This document shows, in pieces, positions 7,697 to 16,129 of a stretch of 46,735 nucleotides of DNA. Under the pieces are notes generated by a model, which was not told the DNA's origin, ran no database searches, and worked only from the letters and a program-made list of their open reading frames with translations. The position numbers and the translations under genes are program-made. Origin of the DNA: Desulfobacterales bacterium (GTDB taxonomy: Bacteria > Desulfobacterota > Desulfobacteria > Desulfobacterales > C00003060); the NCBI GenBank assembly GCA_013375375.1, contig JABXJX010000007.1:1-46735 (forward strand). The letters run 5' to 3'. Every line of letters starts with the position of its first letter. Positions within the stretch are counted from its first letter, which is position 1.

Positions 7697-8002
7697 AGCC
7701 CTTCCCTCCCTCATAATGGCAGGGCAGCAGCGAGAAAATCCGTTTCTGCCCTATGGTTATCCCAAACAAAGGTGGTTTCTGGTTGACTCCACACCCGCTC
7801 TTTGTCTTGGGGCTCCAGCCATTGCGCAGTCGAGATCGCTAAGAACGGTTTCCTTTAGCGGCCGGGATTGCTTGAGCTCACAAAGATCACTGAGGGGAAG
7901 AAGTCTCTTGTCCACATGCCTGATCAGCTTCTGTGCCTACGAGGCCTGTGTGAAAGACAACCATTTTTATTAAGCAGTTCGGCTACTCTTATGTCGGATA
8001 AG
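7697..8002. other. Intergenic stretch upstream of the ParA operon
   Basis: About 300 bp with no credible gene on either strand. The plus-strand frames 7674..7973 and 7868..8053 lack ribosome binding sites and family resemblance. It presumably carries the leader of the ParA operon, but I see no convincing promoter or hairpin. Confidence 0.5.
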
Positions 8003-8209
8003 TTAGTTCGCTTTTGCATTACCATTGAGAGAAAGACAGTCGCTTCTCCATAAGCATCCCGTCTCGTTACAGTGGTCCACCCTATCGGTATCGTAGCAGT
8101 CAATATTGTTTTCTTTTCTTTGGATGCTCTGGATTATATTTGTCTTTTTCATCCTATAAGGGTTAATACCCATGCCTTTAGCCATTCTTTGAATCTCCTG
8201 AAATCTCAT
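8003..8209 (-). CDS. Small SAP-like protein with a Cys-rich tail
   Basis: This 68-residue protein begins MRFQEIQRMAKGMGINPYRM and continues KKTNIIQSIQRKENNIDCY: a SAP-like helix-extended-loop-helix of the Rho N-terminal type, followed by a C-terminal segment with cysteines (DCY, HCNETGCLWRSDC). I know this combination from small conserved proteins of sulfate reducers and related bacteria. SAP modules bind nucleic acid; the cysteines could hold a metal. The start has an excellent ribosome binding site (AAAGGAGGGGGAAA). A strong promoter with a palindromic spacer lies ~120-150 bp upstream, so the gene is probably regulated. Confidence 0.82.
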   Translation of the reverse strand: MRFQEIQRMAKGMGINPYRMKKTNIIQSIQRKENNIDCYDTDRVDHCNETGCLWRSDCLSLNGNAKAN

Positions 8210-8330
8210 TTTCCCCCTCCTTTATGATGTGTTTTGATTGAACGAAATGGCATTCAGAGATGCTGTGTAAGGTTTCTTCGTGGATGATTGTTGTATATTA
8301 TCTGACAACTATATATTGAACCTTACAGGT

Positions 8331-8359
8331 ATTAAACCACAATATATTGTGTCTGTCAA
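8331..8359 (-). promoter_or_regulatory. Sigma70-type promoter with a palindromic operator in the spacer
   Basis: On the minus strand TTGACA (8354-8359) is followed after exactly 17 bp by TTTAAT (8331-8336). The spacer contains the perfect 14-bp palindrome CACAATATATTGTG (8338-8351), the classic position for a repressor operator. It points towards the SAP-like gene and possibly the ParA operon behind it. Confidence 0.7.
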
Positions 8360-8443
8360 GCAAAAAAGAAGCATTAGGAGCAGGTCTCATTATGAGCCAA
8401 CCAGCCTCAATGAGGAAGGCGGGGGGTGCATCTAGATGGGGAA

Positions 8444-8592
8444 GATAGGGGACATTCCGTAAATAAGTAAGCATTAGGAAGGGGGACGGGAAGGGGGCGT
8501 TCGTGCAGAGCGTGCGAAGGGCTTGCTGATTAGGACCAAGTCGCTTGTGTGTTGCAGGAAATGTTTTATGGTGCTAAGAGTGAGACAGACGC
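8444..8592. repeat. Dispersed repeat element, copy 3
   Basis: Begins with ATAGGGGACATTCCG, then after a divergent stretch follows copies 1 and 2 closely from GGGCGTTCGTGCAGAGCGTG to GTGCTAAGAG and GAGACAGACGCT. It lacks the right inverted repeat. It lies between the SAP gene promoter and the small gene at 8669, so copies 2 and 3 together frame the minus-strand ParA block. Confidence 0.78.
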
Positions 8593-8668
8593 TTAACCTC
8601 TACAATTGAAGACGGGGTTTCGCCGCCACAGTCCGGCGCAAGTCATTTTCAAGCAAGGAGAAACAGAT

Positions 8669-8773
8669 ATGGGTGATAAGGGGAAAAAAGACAAAGGCAA
8701 AAGGGAACAACAGAAAAAGGCCCAGCTTAATCCAAAGGAAAAACGAAAATTGAAAAAAGAAAAGAAGAAATAA
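8669..8773 (+). CDS. Tiny lysine-rich protein (34 residues)
   Basis: A 34-codon frame too short for the ORF track: MGDKGKKDKGKREQQKKAQL followed by NPKEKRKLKKEKKK. A good ribosome binding site (AAGCAAGGAGAAACAGAT) sits at normal distance. More than 40% of residues are lysine, so it is disordered and strongly basic and may bind nucleic acid or ribosomes. I recall similar MGDKGKKDK proteins elsewhere, which supports a real gene, but no function is known. The MscS gene follows 29 bp later and may be co-transcribed. Confidence 0.68.
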   Translation: MGDKGKKDKGKREQQKKAQLNPKEKRKLKKEKKK

Positions 8774-8802
8774 ATACCCAGTAGGAAGATTGGGGAGGTA
8801 GA

Positions 8803-9876
8803 ATGAAGACGCTTTTCCAGTACTTTGAAGGTATCGCCTGGCCTATTGGCATCTTGGCGGCAGCAGTAATGACAGGCCTTGTAGGATACCTTCTTTTGTT
8901 CAAGACGGCAGAGCATTTGTCTAAAGGGACCAAAACAATTCTGGATGATCTATTAGTGAAGCATTGCCGAGGGCCGGCACGACTAATCATTCCTCTTCTG
9001 GTAATCCATTTCTTCCTGCCATTCACCAGGGTGTCGGAAGGTACTTTGGTTTTTCTGACCCAGGTCTTAAGCTCCCTCCTTATCATCTCAGTGGCATGGT
9101 TAGTAATCAAGCTAACTTCAGTCTTGGAAGATTTTGTTCTAAATCAGTACAGGATTGATGTTAAGGACAACCTCAGAGCTAGAAGAATTCACACCCAGAT
9201 CCAGGTATTAAGAAAGGTTGTAATTGTGGTTGTTGGCGTGTTGGCACTTGCTACCATCTTGATGACCTTCTCAAAAGTTCGCCAACTGGGTATAAGTATT
9301 TTGGCTTCAGCGGGTATCATAGGGATCATAGTCGGTATAGCGGCTCAAAGATCCATTGCCACTTTACTTGCCGGCGTTCAAATAGCCATCACCCAGCCTA
9401 TCCGCATAGATGATGTGGTAATCGTGGAAAACGAATGGGGTCGGGTTGAAGAAATCACACTGACTTATGTTGTGGTCAGAATTTGGGATTTGAGGCGCTT
9501 AATCCTGCCGATAACCTACTTTCTTGAAAAACCATTCCAAAATTGGACGCGAGTTTCGGCCGAGATCTTGGGCACGGTCTTTCTTTATGTAGATTACACC
9601 GTTCCCGTTCAGATGGTAAGAGAAGAACTTCAACGCATCTTGCAGAACTCTAAACTATGGGATGGCCGCGTATGCGTATTGCAGGTGACGAATGCGACGG
9701 AGCGCACTGTAGAGTTGCGCGCGCTCATGAGCGCACCGGATTCTTCGAGCGCCTGGGGGTTGCGCTGTGAGGTTAGGGAAAAGCTTATTGAATTCGTTAA
9801 GAATGATTATCCAGATGGTTTGCCAAAGTTGCGAGCCGAAGTTCAGGAACCATCCAAAAAGGAAATTCTCTCGTAG
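8803..9876 (+). CDS. MscS-family mechanosensitive ion channel
   Basis: This 357-residue integral membrane protein releases solutes through the inner membrane under osmotic tension. Hydrophobic segments lie at about residues 12-32, 62-82, 88-108 and 138-160. The pore helix and start of the beta domain are the MscS signature: GIIGIIVGIAAQRSIATLLAG, then QIAITQPIRIDDVVIVENEW and VEEITLTYVVVRIWDLRRL. The cytoplasmic alpha/beta vestibule follows to the end. The start at ATG 8803 has TGGGGAGGTAGA as ribosome binding site. Length is close to MscS-like channels with extra N-terminal helices rather than the 286-residue E. coli MscS. Confidence 0.93.
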   Translation: MKTLFQYFEGIAWPIGILAAAVMTGLVGYLLLFKTAEHLSKGTKTILDDLLVKHCRGPARLIIPLLVIHFFLPFTRVSEGTLVFLTQVLSSLLIISVAWLVIKLTSVLEDFVLNQYRIDVKDNLRARRIHTQIQVLRKVVIVVVGVLALATILMTFSKVRQLGISILASAGIIGIIVGIAAQRSIATLLAGVQIAITQPIRIDDVVIVENEWGRVEEITLTYVVVRIWDLRRLILPITYFLEKPFQNWTRVSAEILGTVFLYVDYTVPVQMVREELQRILQNSKLWDGRVCVLQVTNATERTVELRALMSAPDSSSAWGLRCEVREKLIEFVKNDYPDGLPKLRAEVQEPSKKEILS

Positions 9877-9958
9877 GGTTCATATATAATTACATCTGTG
9901 GGTAGGACTTAGGGACTTTCTTGACAATCTGAATTTAAGAATAGAGGCTATCGGGTAA

Positions 9959-11605
<1,647 letters not shown>

Positions 11606-11671
11606 TAATAGGGTGAAGGTCATGGGCCGATTGCTTTGCAGTCAGTCTGCCGTCAGCTTAGCTCAGGGGTT

Positions 11672-11859
11672 GAGGCTGTCGAAAAACTCTTAAATGAGCG
11701 ACTTTGATCATTTTTGATATAAAGGTTCTTAGTGAAGCGAAGCGAAAAATTGCAAACTGTTTGAGGGCGTTAGCCCGAGTTTTTGCAATTTAGCGGAGCA
11801 AACTTAGAACCTTCAAAAATGGTCAATTGGAGCGAAGAAAAGAGTTTTTCGACAGTCTC
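11672..11859. mobile_element. MITE-like hairpin element 1
   Basis: A 188-bp element with near-perfect terminal inverted repeats: GAGGCTGTCGAAAAACTCTT at the left and AAGAGTTTTTCGACAGTCTC at the right, 19 of 20 matching. The arms continue imperfectly inward (AAAGGTTCTTAGTGAAGC with AGCAAACTTAGAACCTT), and a smaller hairpin (GAGGGCGTTAGCCC) sits in the middle. No gene is inside, and no obvious target duplication is seen. Confidence 0.78.
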
Positions 11860-11904
11860 GTTAGGCAAAATTAAAATATCTTATAAGATTTTAGGAGAAG
11901 ATTT

Positions 11905-12108
11905 ATGGAATGCAACAAAGAGCAAAATCTTGAGTCGTGCAACTGTACTTACGAGCCGTGTCCGCGTAAGGGAATTTGCTGTGAATGCATAAATTATCAT
12001 GTACAAAGCAGGGAGCTTCCAGCTTGTTGTTTTCCCGATAAAGCGGAACGGACTTACGACCGGTCCTTTGAACATTTTGCTCGCCTGGTCAAGAAAAAAA
12101 GCGTATAG
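11905..12108 (+). CDS. DUF6485 family small cysteine-rich protein
   Basis: This 67-residue protein has the conserved pattern of DUF6485: [19 protein letters not shown], then [19 protein letters not shown] and TYDRSFEHF. Nine cysteines in the first ~45 residues suggest metal or Fe-S binding; the function is unknown. A good ribosome binding site (TTTTAGGAGAAGATTT) selects this start. It follows MITE 1 directly and precedes a gph fragment, so it sits in a rearranged stretch, but the gene itself is intact. Confidence 0.88.
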   Translation: MECNKEQNLESCNCTYEPCPRKGICCECINYHVQSRELPACCFPDKAERTYDRSFEHFARLVKKKSV

Positions 12109-12121
12109 AAAAGGGCATCTT

Positions 12122-12275
12122 AATTCCTTGCAGAGCCAAACGCGTCATGCAATTCAAAGCCGTAATCTTTGATCTCGATGGAACACTCCTTGACACCCTC
12201 GAGGATATAAGAACTTTGGGGACGTCCCCAAGCTGCCAAGCTGCAAGGGTTGCACCTTTGGGCTTTTCGATATGA
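12122..12275 (+). pseudogene. Remnant of the 5' end of the gph phosphatase gene
   Basis: Bases 12122-12208 repeat 14594-14680, the start of the intact gph gene, with one mismatch over 87 bp. The fragment keeps the ATG and the HAD motif I region (MQFKAVIFDLDGTLLDT, ending at LEDI), then runs into unrelated sequence and stops at 12275. It encodes only ~21 phosphatase residues and cannot be functional. The direct repeat brackets the Kef-type antiporter gene. Confidence 0.88.
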
Positions 12276-12296
12276 AATTAGAGGGCAAATTAGAAT

Positions 12297-14297
12297 ATGG
12301 AAATACCGCTGCTAAATGACATTGTCATCATATTTGGGCTGTCCGTTGCCATCCTCTTTATGTGCAATCGACTTCGCGTGCCGACGATTGTGGGATTCCT
12401 CCTTACCGGGATATTGGCCGGGCCTTACGGGCTTGGACTTATAAAGGCAGTTCATGAAGTTGAAATTTTAGCTGAAGTCGGTGTTGTGCTATTACTTTTC
12501 ACTATCGGAATCGAGTTCTCGCTTAAAGGGCTGCTGCGAATCAAAAAGTCAGCCCTGTTGGGGGGCTCGCTTCAGGTGTTGTTAACCTTTTGGGTTACTT
12601 TTGTCATAGCCAGACAACTGGGACAACCCATTGGTGTATCGATCTTCATGGGGTTTCTTATATCCCTTAGCAGCACAGCCATTGTCCTCAAACTACTCCA
12701 GGAAAAAGCCGTCGTTGATAGCCCCCATGGACGCACAATTCTTGGCATCTTGATCTTTCAGGATATTATTATTGTTCCAATGATATTGGTCACGCCTCTA
12801 ATAGCCGGAGCAACAGGGGGTTCGGGCACATCTGTCCTCGTTCTTGTGGCCAAAGGAATCGGAATCATCGGGCTGGTGATCGTTAGCGCTAAATGGATTG
12901 TGCCACAAGTATTGTATCAAATCGCCCGGACGCGAAACAAGGAACTTTTCTTGTTGAGCGTAATTGTAATATGCCTCGCAGTTGCGTGGGCAACTTCCAG
13001 TGCGGGGCTTTCCCTTGCCCTGGGCGCGTTTTTAGCAGGATTGATCATTTCCGAATCTGAATACAGTCATCACGCACTCGGAAACATTTTACCGTTTCGG
13101 GATGTCTTTACAAGCTTCTTTTTTGTTTCCATTGGTATGCTGCTGGATGTGGGTTTCCTTTTCCGACAACCTGGAACCGTTGCGCTGATCACTTTAGGCG
13201 TTTTGGTTTTAAAACCCATCATTGCCGGATTTGCAACGGTTTTATTAGGCTTCCCTTTTCGCACTTCAATTTTGGTCGGCCTTGCACTCGGTCAGGTTGG
13301 TGAATTTTCTTTCATTCTATCCAAGGCCGGTGTTGAACATGGTTTGCTTGCCGGAAATATTTATCAGATGTTTCTGGCTTTCTCCGTGCTTACCATGGCG
13401 ACGACACCGTTCATTATAACCCTGGCGCCACGCATAGCGGATATTATACTGCTGTTGCCGCTGCCGAAAAGGTTAATATCGGGCTTTTATCCTGTTTCGA
13501 AGATAAAGGTTGAAAGCAAAAAAGACCACCTTATTATAATCGGCTTCGGAATCAATGGTAGAAATGTGGCACGAGCCGCCGGGCTATCAGGCATTCCTTA
13601 TGCAGTCATTGAAATGAACCCCGAAACAGTAAGAAAAGAACAGGCACAGGGTGAACCAATTTATTATGGCGATTCAACCCAGGAGGTCGTACTTCTGCAA
13701 GCAAATATCAAAGATGCGAGAATAGTTGCAGTTGCAATTAACGACCCTACAGCAACTCGCAGAATTACCGAAATCGTTCGGAGACTTAATCCGAAAGTTC
13801 ATTTAATCGTTCGAACCCTTTATCTTCAAGAAATGAAACCCCTGTATGAATTAGGCGCCGACGATGTCATTCCGGAAGAATTTGAGACATCAGTGGAGAT
13901 CTTTACTCGGGTTTTGACCAAATATCTTATACCTAAAGATGAAATCGAGAAGCTTATCGCTAAAGTGAGATCAGATGGTTACGAGATGTTTCGAAGCCTT
14001 TCAAAAGAGTCGACATCTTTTTCCGATTTAAATCTTCAGCTTCCCGATGTTGAAATCAGTACGTTTCGGATTGGTGAAAGATCTCCCCTGGTTGGGAAAT
14101 CATTAGCTCGGATTGAATTAAGAAGGCGTTACGGAGTTACGGTATTGGCAATACGTCGGGACTTGGAAATATTATCCAATCCACATGCAGAAACACAACT
14201 TTGTGTTAACGATGTGCTTTTTGTCCTTGGAGCGCCGGATATGACCGCTGAGGTCGCTGGTCTAACCCATAGTCCGGAAGAAGGGGATGCAAGTTAG
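12297..14297 (+). CDS. Kef/CPA2-type potassium/proton antiporter with RCK domains
   Basis: At 666 residues it is built like KefB/YbaL-type transporters: an N-terminal CPA2 exchanger domain of about 12 membrane segments (to ~residue 390, including GFLLTGILAGPYGLG near 37 and LALGAFLAGLIISE near 245), an RCK_N/TrkA-N domain (HLIIIGFGINGRNVARAA from ~405, with GDSTQ near 460) and a TrkA-C domain in the last ~100 residues. It would exchange K+ or Na+ for H+ across the inner membrane under nucleotide control. The stop codon is the first three bases of MITE 2. It stands alone between the two copies of the gph 5' repeat, suggesting insertion into that locus. The ribosome binding site is weak. Confidence 0.92.
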   Translation: MEIPLLNDIVIIFGLSVAILFMCNRLRVPTIVGFLLTGILAGPYGLGLIKAVHEVEILAEVGVVLLLFTIGIEFSLKGLLRIKKSALLGGSLQVLLTFWVTFVIARQLGQPIGVSIFMGFLISLSSTAIVLKLLQEKAVVDSPHGRTILGILIFQDIIIVPMILVTPLIAGATGGSGTSVLVLVAKGIGIIGLVIVSAKWIVPQVLYQIARTRNKELFLLSVIVICLAVAWATSSAGLSLALGAFLAGLIISESEYSHHALGNILPFRDVFTSFFFVSIGMLLDVGFLFRQPGTVALITLGVLVLKPIIAGFATVLLGFPFRTSILVGLALGQVGEFSFILSKAGVEHGLLAGNIYQMFLAFSVLTMATTPFIITLAPRIADIILLLPLPKRLISGFYPVSKIKVESKKDHLIIIGFGINGRNVARAAGLSGIPYAVIEMNPETVRKEQAQGEPIYYGDSTQEVVLLQANIKDARIVAVAINDPTATRRITEIVRRLNPKVHLIVRTLYLQEMKPLYELGADDVIPEEFETSVEIFTRVLTKYLIPKDEIEKLIAKVRSDGYEMFRSLSKESTSFSDLNLQLPDVEISTFRIGERSPLVGKSLARIELRRRYGVTVLAIRRDLEILSNPHAETQLCVNDVLFVLGAPDMTAEVAGLTHSPEEGDAS

Positions 14298-14438
14298 TTT
14301 CCATCCAGAAATGGCCCTTTTCCGCAATCTCGGCGTCAATCTGCGGGATTGCTTGTGCGACGTACCAATGTACGCCTCCGCGCAATCCCTTGATTTCCTT
14401 GACCTTGCGAAAAATTGCTCATTTCTGAATTGGAAACT
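14296..14438. mobile_element. MITE-like hairpin element 2
   Basis: A 143-bp long palindrome with ends AGTTTCCA and TGGAAACT. The arms continue through CAGAAATG/CATTTCTG and CCGCAA/TTGCGA to a strong inner stem, GGGATTGC...GTAC paired with GTAC...GCAATCCC. No coding capacity. It starts exactly at the stop codon of the antiporter and differs in sequence from MITE 1. Confidence 0.78.
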
Positions 14439-14618
14439 GACACTAGTGCCAACCATTTAAGAATTCATTTATGGATGGGCACAAGTTAGTGAACACGATA
14501 TTTCAGGCAGTGATTAGCACAATTTTTCGCCTTAAGCGGACATGTGGTGCACTTTGGAGTAGAATTCACCAGGAGAGCAGGGGGGCGGTCCTCAATTCCT
14601 TGCAGAGCCAAACGCGTC

Positions 14619-15278
14619 ATGCACTTCAAAGCCGTAATCTTTGATCTCGATGGAACACTCCTTGACACCCTCGAGGATATTGCCGACTCAGCGAACAGCG
14701 CCCTGATGAAATATGGATTTCCCGTCCATGAGGTGGACGCGTATCGCTACTTTGTTGGTGAAGGGATGACTACGCTTATCTCTCTCGCTCTGCCTGCTGA
14801 AAAACGAAACAACGATATCATAGCGGATTGCGTCAAGGCATTTCGTGAAAATTACAGCCGCAACTGGAACGTAAACACCAGACCGTACGATGGCGTGCCG
14901 GAGCTTTTGGACGCACTCGCCGCCAGGCACGTTAAGATGGCCATACTCTCGAACAAACCCGACGATTTCACCAAACACTGTACCCGTGAGTTTCTACCGA
15001 ACCGGAACTTTGAAATGATCTTAGGCCGGCGCGACGGTATCCCGAGGAAGCCTGATCCTGTAGGTGCTCTTGAAATAGCCGAGAGCCTGAATATCACACC
15101 ATCACGATTCCTGTACTTAGGAGATTCCGCAGTCGACATGAAAACAGCCGTGCGTGCGGGCATGTTCCCGGTTGGGGCGCTATGGGGTTTTCGGCCGCTG
15201 GATGAGTTGCGGGAACATGGAGCCCGGGCGGTGATCGAGCGGCCAATGGAACTCCTGGGACTCTTGAAGAAATTGTAA
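14619..15278 (+). CDS. gph: HAD-superfamily phosphatase, phosphoglycolate phosphatase type
   Basis: 219 residues from ATG 14619, where MHFKAVIFDLDGTLLDT begins; the longer ORF-track start at 14544 adds 25 residues unlike the family. HAD motif I is DLDGTLLDT (nucleophile D10), motif II is AILSNK near 118, the conserved lysine is in RKPDP near 149 and motif IV is YLGDSAVDM near 167. This is a Gph/PgmB-like cap-C1 enzyme that hydrolyses small phosphomonoesters such as 2-phosphoglycolate; the true substrate is not decided by sequence. Its first 62 coding bases and upstream leader are duplicated at 12122. Confidence 0.9.
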   Translation: MHFKAVIFDLDGTLLDTLEDIADSANSALMKYGFPVHEVDAYRYFVGEGMTTLISLALPAEKRNNDIIADCVKAFRENYSRNWNVNTRPYDGVPELLDALAARHVKMAILSNKPDDFTKHCTREFLPNRNFEMILGRRDGIPRKPDPVGALEIAESLNITPSRFLYLGDSAVDMKTAVRAGMFPVGALWGFRPLDELREHGARAVIERPMELLGLLKKL

Positions 15279-15323
15279 AGGGATGTTCCCCAAAGACGCA
15301 AAGACACGAAAGGAGGAAATATC

Positions 15324-15620
15324 ATGCTGAAGAAGACCTATTCAAAAACAGGTCGCTTGTGCCGGGTGACCTTTGACATCCCAGCAGAGGTCAACGCAAA
15401 GACCGCCTCCCTGTGCGGCGAATTCAACGAATGGGATCGCGCCGCCAATCCCATGAAGCGTCGAAAAAACGGCAGGCACAGCACCACGATCTCCCTGAAA
15501 ACGGGCCGGACGTACCGATTCAGGTATTTGCTGGACGGCCAGCGCTGGGAAAACGATTGGGCCGCGGACGGCTATGCACTCAACAGCTTCGGCACCGAGG
15601 ATTCACTGATCAAGGTATAA
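15324..15620 (+). CDS. Stand-alone glycogen-binding (CBM48/AMPK1) domain protein
   Basis: This 98-residue protein is almost wholly one early-set glycogen-binding module: RVTFDIPAEVNAKTASLCGE, FNEWDRAANPM, LKTGRTYRFRYLLDG, WENDWAADGY and a final FGTEDSLIKV. The aromatic residues of the sugar-binding face (the two Trp and the Tyr) are present. No enzyme domain is attached, so it would act as a carbohydrate-binding adaptor in the cytoplasm. It has an excellent ribosome binding site (GAAAGGAGGAAATATC) and follows gph by 45 bp. It is the second such module in the window, after the ParA fusion at 6617. Confidence 0.9.
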   Translation: MLKKTYSKTGRLCRVTFDIPAEVNAKTASLCGEFNEWDRAANPMKRRKNGRHSTTISLKTGRTYRFRYLLDGQRWENDWAADGYALNSFGTEDSLIKV

Positions 15621-15702
15621 GTTTCGCACAAACGGAAAAGCGCAGCCTCACTTTTCCATAGCTGTTCAAGACATGACCACAAGTCTTTGGAAAGGAGTAG
15701 AA

Positions 15703-15963
15703 ATGAAGTTAAATATAAAGGCATTCGCACTGACATGCGGGTTGGTTTGGGGGTTTGGTCTTTTCTTTCTTACTTGGTGGATAATCGCTTTTGATGGTGC
15801 CACGGGTGAGATAACATTAATCGGACGTCTTTATCGTGGTTATAGCATAAGTCCTGTGGGTAGCATTATAGGATTGATATGGGCGTTTATGGACGCTCTG
15901 GTCGGGGGCGCGATATTCGCGTGGCTCTATAATTTGATCGCTGCCCGCATTACAGCTAAATAA
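15703..15963 (+). CDS. Small two-helix membrane protein, holin-like
   Basis: 86 residues from ATG 15703, chosen for its ribosome binding site (GGAAAGGAGTAGAA); the ORF-track start adds ten residues. Two membrane helices (about 7-25 and 50-75) flank a conserved-looking loop with RLYRGYSISPVGSIIGLIWAF. Proteins of this type are often named bacteriophage holin or DUF-type in databases, but there is no lysis gene or prophage around it, so a phage role is not supported. Most likely a small inner-membrane protein of unknown function. Confidence 0.75.
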   Translation: MKLNIKAFALTCGLVWGFGLFFLTWWIIAFDGATGEITLIGRLYRGYSISPVGSIIGLIWAFMDALVGGAIFAWLYNLIAARITAK

Positions 15964-16129
15964 GAACCATAATCGACAAAAGGCTATAATATTAAATAGT
16001 TATTGGTGTTACGGGGCGGGAGCGTCGGTTTTTTATAAAAATAAAAGAATAAGGTGACGAAGGTCATTTTATGTGTTATTTTCCCTCCTCATAAATTTTT
16101 CAAACAAAGGAGCATACAAAGAACCAATT

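Noticed and set aside
12212-12232. GGGGACGTCCCC palindrome after the gph remnant as a terminator
   Set aside because: Short, without a T tract; it resembles the edge sequence of repeats rather than a terminator.
15673-15963. Prophage or lysis cassette suggested by a holin-like protein
   Set aside because: No endolysin, phage structural or integrase gene is nearby; the neighbours are housekeeping genes.
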